Of a stretch of DNA of 8,863 bases, positions 5,363-8,863 are shown piece after piece; within the stretch, counting starts at the first letter, position 1; every line of letters begins with the position of its first letter. This DNA comes from a candidate division LCP-89 bacterium (GTDB lineage Bacteria; Electryoneota; B3-LCP). Made by a program: the position numbers and the translations under genes. Location of the stretch: NCBI GenBank assembly GCA_025774735.1, contig JALGZU010000108.1, positions 1 to 8,863 on the forward strand. Reading direction: 5' to 3'. The notes beneath the pieces were generated by a model. It saw only the letters and a list, made by a program, of their open reading frames with translations. It did no database searches and was not told the origin of the DNA.

Positions 5363-5391
5363 TTGCATTACAGAGAAAATTTAGATATATT
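5363..5391 (+). promoter_or_regulatory. Housekeeping-type promoter of the C25 peptidase gene
   Basis: TTGCAT (5363-5368) and TATATT (5386-5391) are 17 bp apart. Transcription would start near 5398 and give a leader of about 130 nt before the ATG at 5530. The hexamers closely resemble those of the tRNA-Asp promoter at 908-936. Confidence 0.55.
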
Positions 5392-5397
5392 GTCTAT

Positions 5398-5500
5398 ACA
5401 ACCCAGCATACTAAGGCTTGAAATGCTGCGGCCGGGGTAAAACAATCTAAAACTTCAGTAATCTACGCCTCGGGCTGACAGCTTGAGGCTTTTTATTTTC
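5398..5500 (+). ncRNA. Structured leader or small RNA ending in a terminator hairpin
   Basis: Between the promoter and the peptidase start the transcript would hold a CAGCAT/ATGCTG hairpin (about 5404-5429) and then a strong intrinsic terminator at 5467-5489. It would therefore either end as a short RNA of about 100 nt or be an attenuated 5' leader. I do not recognise any known riboswitch or RNA family in it. Confidence 0.35.
5467..5500 (+). terminator. Intrinsic terminator just upstream of the peptidase gene
   Basis: GCCTCGGGCT (5467-5476) and AGCTTGAGGC (5480-5489) form a 10-bp stem, including two G-T pairs, with a 3-nt loop, followed by TTTTTATTTTC. It lies about 30 bp before the start codon and downstream of the only good promoter seen, so it could act as an attenuator. 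No gene ends just upstream that would need it. Confidence 0.7.
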
Positions 5501-5529
5501 TTTCACCGGCTGCAAAGCGAGAGGTACCC

Positions 5530-8500
5530 ATGAAAACCTGGAAAATTCTTTGTTGTTCTATGCTAATCCTTCTGGGATTAGATACAGCTTTCGCTGCTTA
5601 CGTACCGCTGCGCCTGGACGTCCAGGGCGATCGCCCCCAGGTCGAAATTCTGTACCATGATGAGGATCAAGTTCAATTAGAAGTTCTTCTTCCGGGGGTG
5701 GAACGTTTAGAAGGCACCCTGGAGGGGCGCCGCTGGGATCGAATAGAAATCCCCGGCGGAGGCTACGAACAGGATTTAGGTGCCCCTGAAGTGCCCCACT
5801 TCACCCGTCTGTTAGCGATTCCCGCCAGGTCCGGCGTCCGGGTGGAATTTGAGGCTCTGGAAACCACCACTTTATCAGATATCGAACTGATGCCCGCCCA
5901 AGGCGTGGATCCGGAAGATTTGGTCAAAGATCCCAAGCCCGTTCAATTTGATATGACCGCCTATTCCCGGGATGCCCTTTATCCCGACGTGGAAGTTAAA
6001 GCGGGCAGCCCGGCGCTGATGAGGGGCATTCGTTTGATCCCCATCCAGACGAACCCGGTCCGTTACAATCCGGTCACGGGCGACCTGCAGGTCGCTCACC
6101 GGTATCGCGTTACCGTTCATTTCGAAGGCACCGATCTGCGCAATGGGCCCGTACGGTCCGTGCGCCCCATCTCCCGCTCCTGGAAGAAGTTGATGAGTGG
6201 TATGGTGTTGAACCTGGACGAACTGGATCTGGATGTGGTGCCCATGGGATCATACCTCCTGATCTGCGAGGATAACGCGGCGTTGTTGAACGATCTGGGG
6301 CCGTTTGTGGAGTGGAAGACTCGCAAGGGTCATACGGTTGTCACAGAAACCTTTATGCCGGGAGCCAGTACCACGACGGTCAAGAACATTATTCAGGATG
6401 CTTACGACAACTGGGACATCCCCCCTGAATTCGTTCTTCTTTGGGGAGATTCTTCCGGCGAACTGATGGTGCCTGCCTATCAATCCTACCACATCGACCA
6501 TCCCTACTCGCAGCTTGATGGCGGTGATATTTTAGCTGATGTTGCCATCGGGCGCCTGCCTGCGGAAAATCTCTACGAAACCGCTGTGATGGTCAATAAG
6601 GTTCTCTTCTACGAGAAGATCCCTTACACAGCGAACGAAGACTGGTACCACCAGGCGGTGTTAGTTGCAGGTTCGGGCACATCGGGTTTGTCCACCGTAC
6701 AAACCAACCGGTGGATCAAAACCCGCATGATCTGGCACGAATACACCCGGATCGATACATTCTGGTACTGGATGGGCGGCTCAGGTTCTACAGTAACGTC
6801 CAACGCCGTCAACAACGGTGTGACCTATTACAACTTCCGCGGTTGGATCGGCGGTGGTTTGAGCAATTCCAGCATCAACGCTCTTTACAACGGCCGCATG
6901 CTCATTTTCGCCTCGGACATCACCTGCAGTTCGGGTGGATTCTCCGGCGATGACCATATGGAACACTGGGTCAGCGTGGGGACTCCGACGACGCCGAAAG
7001 GGGCGGTCGCTTCGGTGGGAACAGCTACATCCTATACCAATACGCGCTGCAATAACACCGTGGACATGGGACTTTACGCCGGCCTCTTCGATGAGGGTAT
7101 CACTCAGGCCGGAAATGCGCTGAACCGGGGCAAGCTTGAGCTCTACAATACCTATCAGACCAATGATCCCGACCTCGTTGTAGATTACTCGGAGTGGAAT
7201 GCCCTGGCGGGTGATCCGGGTCTGGAATTGTTCACCGGTCCCATCCGATACATGGAAACGAGCATCCCAGCCACAATCTCCTGGGGTGAGAACGTCCTCA
7301 GCCTGGTGGTCAACGAGACCGGCGTCGGACCTTTGGAAGATGCCATCGTCTGTTTCTATAAACGCGGTGAAATCCAGGAGGTCGGCTTGACGGACGCCAG
7401 CGGCCAGGTGACCTTACCGCTCGATGACCTGACGGCTGGCAACCTCAAGGTGACCATCACCAGGCAGAACTTCTATCCCATCGTCGATTCTCTGGACATC
7501 GTTCAGGCGGACGTGGCGGTGGGCTACTTCGATCACTCCATTGATGATGATAATTCCGGCACCAGTTCGGGTGACAGTGATGGTGTTATCAATCCAGGCG
7601 AGACGGTGGAAATCCCACTGATCTTCAAGAATTACGGATCGACGACAACTGCCACGGGAGTCAGCGTCACAGCAACCACGTCCAGCGAGTTTACCGCCCT
7701 GGATGACGATTATGAAACCTTCTCAAGTATAGCTCCCGGTGCGACCGCGAATAGTCTGGATGATCTGGACCTGACCATCTCGAGTGACTGTCCACACGGT
7801 CACCTGGTTCGTCTGGACCTGGTTACAGGCGCTGATCAGGGCTCCTGGGACGGGGTGATCGACCTGGAGGTGGTGTCCTACGACATGTCCATCCGGACGG
7901 CCGTTGCTTCCGGCAGCGATACGCTGCTCTCCCCGGGAGAAACCGCCGATCTGATTCTGACTGTGACCAATGACGGTGGCAAAGAGGCTGCCTCCCTAAC
8001 AGCCGCGATCTCTTCGTTGAGCGTCTATGTGACGGTGAACGACAATCAGGCCAGCTTCGGGACAGTCGGAATCGGATCGACCGCCAACTGCTTGGGCAAT
8101 CCCTTCAATTTGACCGCCGCCCAGGATACGCCTCCGGGGTACCTGGCCGACCTGGAAGTCGTCTTCACCAGCTCCCTCGGGGTGACTCAGACCGATACCA
8201 TCACCATCAGTCTCGGCGAGAAGACGACAGCCGATCCACAGGGGCCGGACGAATACGGCTACTACTGTTTCGACAACACCGACCTGAACTACGCTCAGGC
8301 CCCGGTCTACAACTGGGTGGAGATCGACCCCAACTACGGCGGTTCGGGGACGCAGCTGCCCATCTATGATACCGGTGAAGACGACGACATGTCTGTCAAC
8401 GTTCCGCTGCCCTTTACGTTCAGGTATTACGGTGAGGACGTGGATGAAATCACCGTTTGCAGCAACGGATGGATATCAACCTGGGCGAACAATTCGTTCA

Positions 8501-8706
8501 CCGATTTCCGCAACTATCCCATCCCCGCAAGCGTGGGGCCCAACGGCCTGATTGCCGCTTTCTGGGATGATCTGATCACCTGGTCGGGCGGATATGTGTA
8601 TGCCATGGAAGATGAAGTGAATCACAGCTTTATCATCGAATGGTGTGTACCACCCAACCTCGACAGGCGATGGCCCTATCCTTTTCCAGTACAACGAGAT
8701 TGTTGA
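5530..8706 (+). CDS. Secreted gingipain-like C25 family peptidase, 3' part out of frame
   Basis: The 1058-codon frame starts at an ATG with AGAGG upstream. Residues 1-22 are a signal peptide (ILCCSMLILLGLDTAFA). About 23-238 resemble the C25 prodomain. About 239-570 are the caspase-like C25 domain, with LLWGDSSGELMVPAY, ADVAIGRLPAEN and FASDITCSSGGFSG, where C466 sits at the gingipain nucleophile position. The region matching the usual GHG reads NFRGWIG, with W439 in place of the catalytic His. About 578-660 form an Ig-like/carboxypeptidase-regulatory-like domain. About 662-780 and 783-900 are beta-sandwich (CARDB-like) repeats with PGET motifs and an Asp-rich loop. About 907-1038 form a beta domain (LPFTFRYYG, VCSNGWIS, FWDDL). 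After IIEW (W1038) the frame is wrong, and homology resumes in another frame at 8645. The true C-terminus, with the T9SS sorting domain, is probably the 2-811 piece across the contig ends. It would be exported by Sec and then T9SS. Confidence 0.85.
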   Translation: MKTWKILCCSMLILLGLDTAFAAYVPLRLDVQGDRPQVEILYHDEDQVQLEVLLPGVERLEGTLEGRRWDRIEIPGGGYEQDLGAPEVPHFTRLLAIPARSGVRVEFEALETTTLSDIELMPAQGVDPEDLVKDPKPVQFDMTAYSRDALYPDVEVKAGSPALMRGIRLIPIQTNPVRYNPVTGDLQVAHRYRVTVHFEGTDLRNGPVRSVRPISRSWKKLMSGMVLNLDELDLDVVPMGSYLLICEDNAALLNDLGPFVEWKTRKGHTVVTETFMPGASTTTVKNIIQDAYDNWDIPPEFVLLWGDSSGELMVPAYQSYHIDHPYSQLDGGDILADVAIGRLPAENLYETAVMVNKVLFYEKIPYTANEDWYHQAVLVAGSGTSGLSTVQTNRWIKTRMIWHEYTRIDTFWYWMGGSGSTVTSNAVNNGVTYYNFRGWIGGGLSNSSINALYNGRMLIFASDITCSSGGFSGDDHMEHWVSVGTPTTPKGAVASVGTATSYTNTRCNNTVDMGLYAGLFDEGITQAGNALNRGKLELYNTYQTNDPDLVVDYSEWNALAGDPGLELFTGPIRYMETSIPATISWGENVLSLVVNETGVGPLEDAIVCFYKRGEIQEVGLTDASGQVTLPLDDLTAGNLKVTITRQNFYPIVDSLDIVQADVAVGYFDHSIDDDNSGTSSGDSDGVINPGETVEIPLIFKNYGSTTTATGVSVTATTSSEFTALDDDYETFSSIAPGATANSLDDLDLTISSDCPHGHLVRLDLVTGADQGSWDGVIDLEVVSYDMSIRTAVASGSDTLLSPGETADLILTVTNDGGKEAASLTAAISSLSVYVTVNDNQASFGTVGIGSTANCLGNPFNLTAAQDTPPGYLADLEVVFTSSLGVTQTDTITISLGEKTTADPQGPDEYGYYCFDNTDLNYAQAPVYNWVEIDPNYGGSGTQLPIYDTGEDDDMSVNVPLPFTFRYYGEDVDEITVCSNGWISTWANNSFTDFRNYPIPASVGPNGLIAAFWDDLITWSGGYVYAMEDEVNHSFIIEWCVPPNLDRRWPYPFPVQRDC

Positions 8707-8863
8707 AGTAAGCGGTGCCTACTACGATAATCCCTATTCCACCGTGGGCATCGAACGGCCGGATCAGCAGGACGGTATCGAAATCGTCTACTGGAACACC
8801 TACGACGATCCGGCTGCAGCAACTCTCCAAAACGGCCGCGCTTACTTTTTCACCACGGCGCTG
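8645..8863 (+). pseudogene. Frame-shifted continuation of the C25 peptidase gene
   Basis: In the frame starting at 8645 the sequence reads VYHPTSTGDGPILFQYNEIVEV and continues to YWNTYDDPAAATLQNGRAYFFTTAL at the window end. This is the expected follow-on of the beta domain that ends at W1038 in the frame of 5530, and it runs in frame into 2-811 if the ends are joined. Related secreted proteins, as I recall them, have about 20 residues between IIEW and TGDG that are missing here. So a deletion not divisible by three, not a single-base slip, seems likely. Confidence 0.75.
8767..8863. repeat. Terminal direct repeat, right copy
   Basis: Identical to 1-97 over all 97 bases. Merging the two copies gives a ring of 8766 bp in which the peptidase gene continues, in the shifted frame, into the T9SS sorting domain that ends at 811. 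Confidence 0.95.

Noticed and set aside
1..8863. Complete small plasmid or virus genome
   Set aside because: The ends overlap, but there is no replication initiator, partition, mobilisation or structural gene, and the content is chromosomal in type (tRNA-Asp, secreted peptidase, sigma factor).

Overview
The window looks like a piece of a free-living or uncultured bacterium of the FCB superphylum (Bacteroidota/Ignavibacteria/candidate-phylum type). The main clue is two type IX secretion (T9SS) C-terminal sorting domains of the YPNPFNP...KLMLVK kind, one of them on a gingipain-like C25 peptidase. Housekeeping promoter candidates (TTGnnn-17-TATATT) and Shine-Dalgarno sites are readable. No replication, partition, capsid or conjugation gene was seen.

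Layout. Bases 1-811 are the 3' end of a secreted-protein gene with a sorting domain, followed by a strong terminator. A tRNA-Asp (957-1031) with its own promoter comes next. Downstream of it lie an inverted repeat, tandem repeats and the C-terminal remnant of a tyrosine recombinase on the minus strand (1139 to about 1315). That remnant abuts, head to head, a 5'-truncated second sorting-domain gene (to 1864). Bases 1889-5150 hold a more AT-rich cassette bounded by two copies of a terminator-containing repeat. The cassette carries an ECF sigma factor (2170-2715), a squalene/phytoene synthase family enzyme (to 3809), a DGC-domain putative zinc-binding protein (3912-4433) and an unrecognised cysteine-containing protein (4456-4956). 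Bases 5530-8706 encode a large secreted C25-family peptidase whose frame is broken near 8645.

The most interesting signal is regulatory. The isoprenoid synthase gene and the DGC gene are both preceded by TGTAACC-13 nt-TTCGTTG with identical spacing. This looks like an ECF-type promoter, and an ECF sigma gene lies just upstream. I infer a small sigma-factor regulon that links an isoprenoid enzyme with two cysteine-rich, possibly metal- or thiol-related proteins. No anti-sigma factor is visible.

The first 97 bases are identical to the last 97 (1-97 = 8767-8863), so the contig closes into an 8766-bp ring. Closing it joins the peptidase to the 1-811 piece as one gene of about 1348 codons with one frameshift. 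Nothing supports a plasmid or virus. A tandem duplication, or assembly collapse between paralogous secreted-protein genes, explains the ends at least as well as a true circle.
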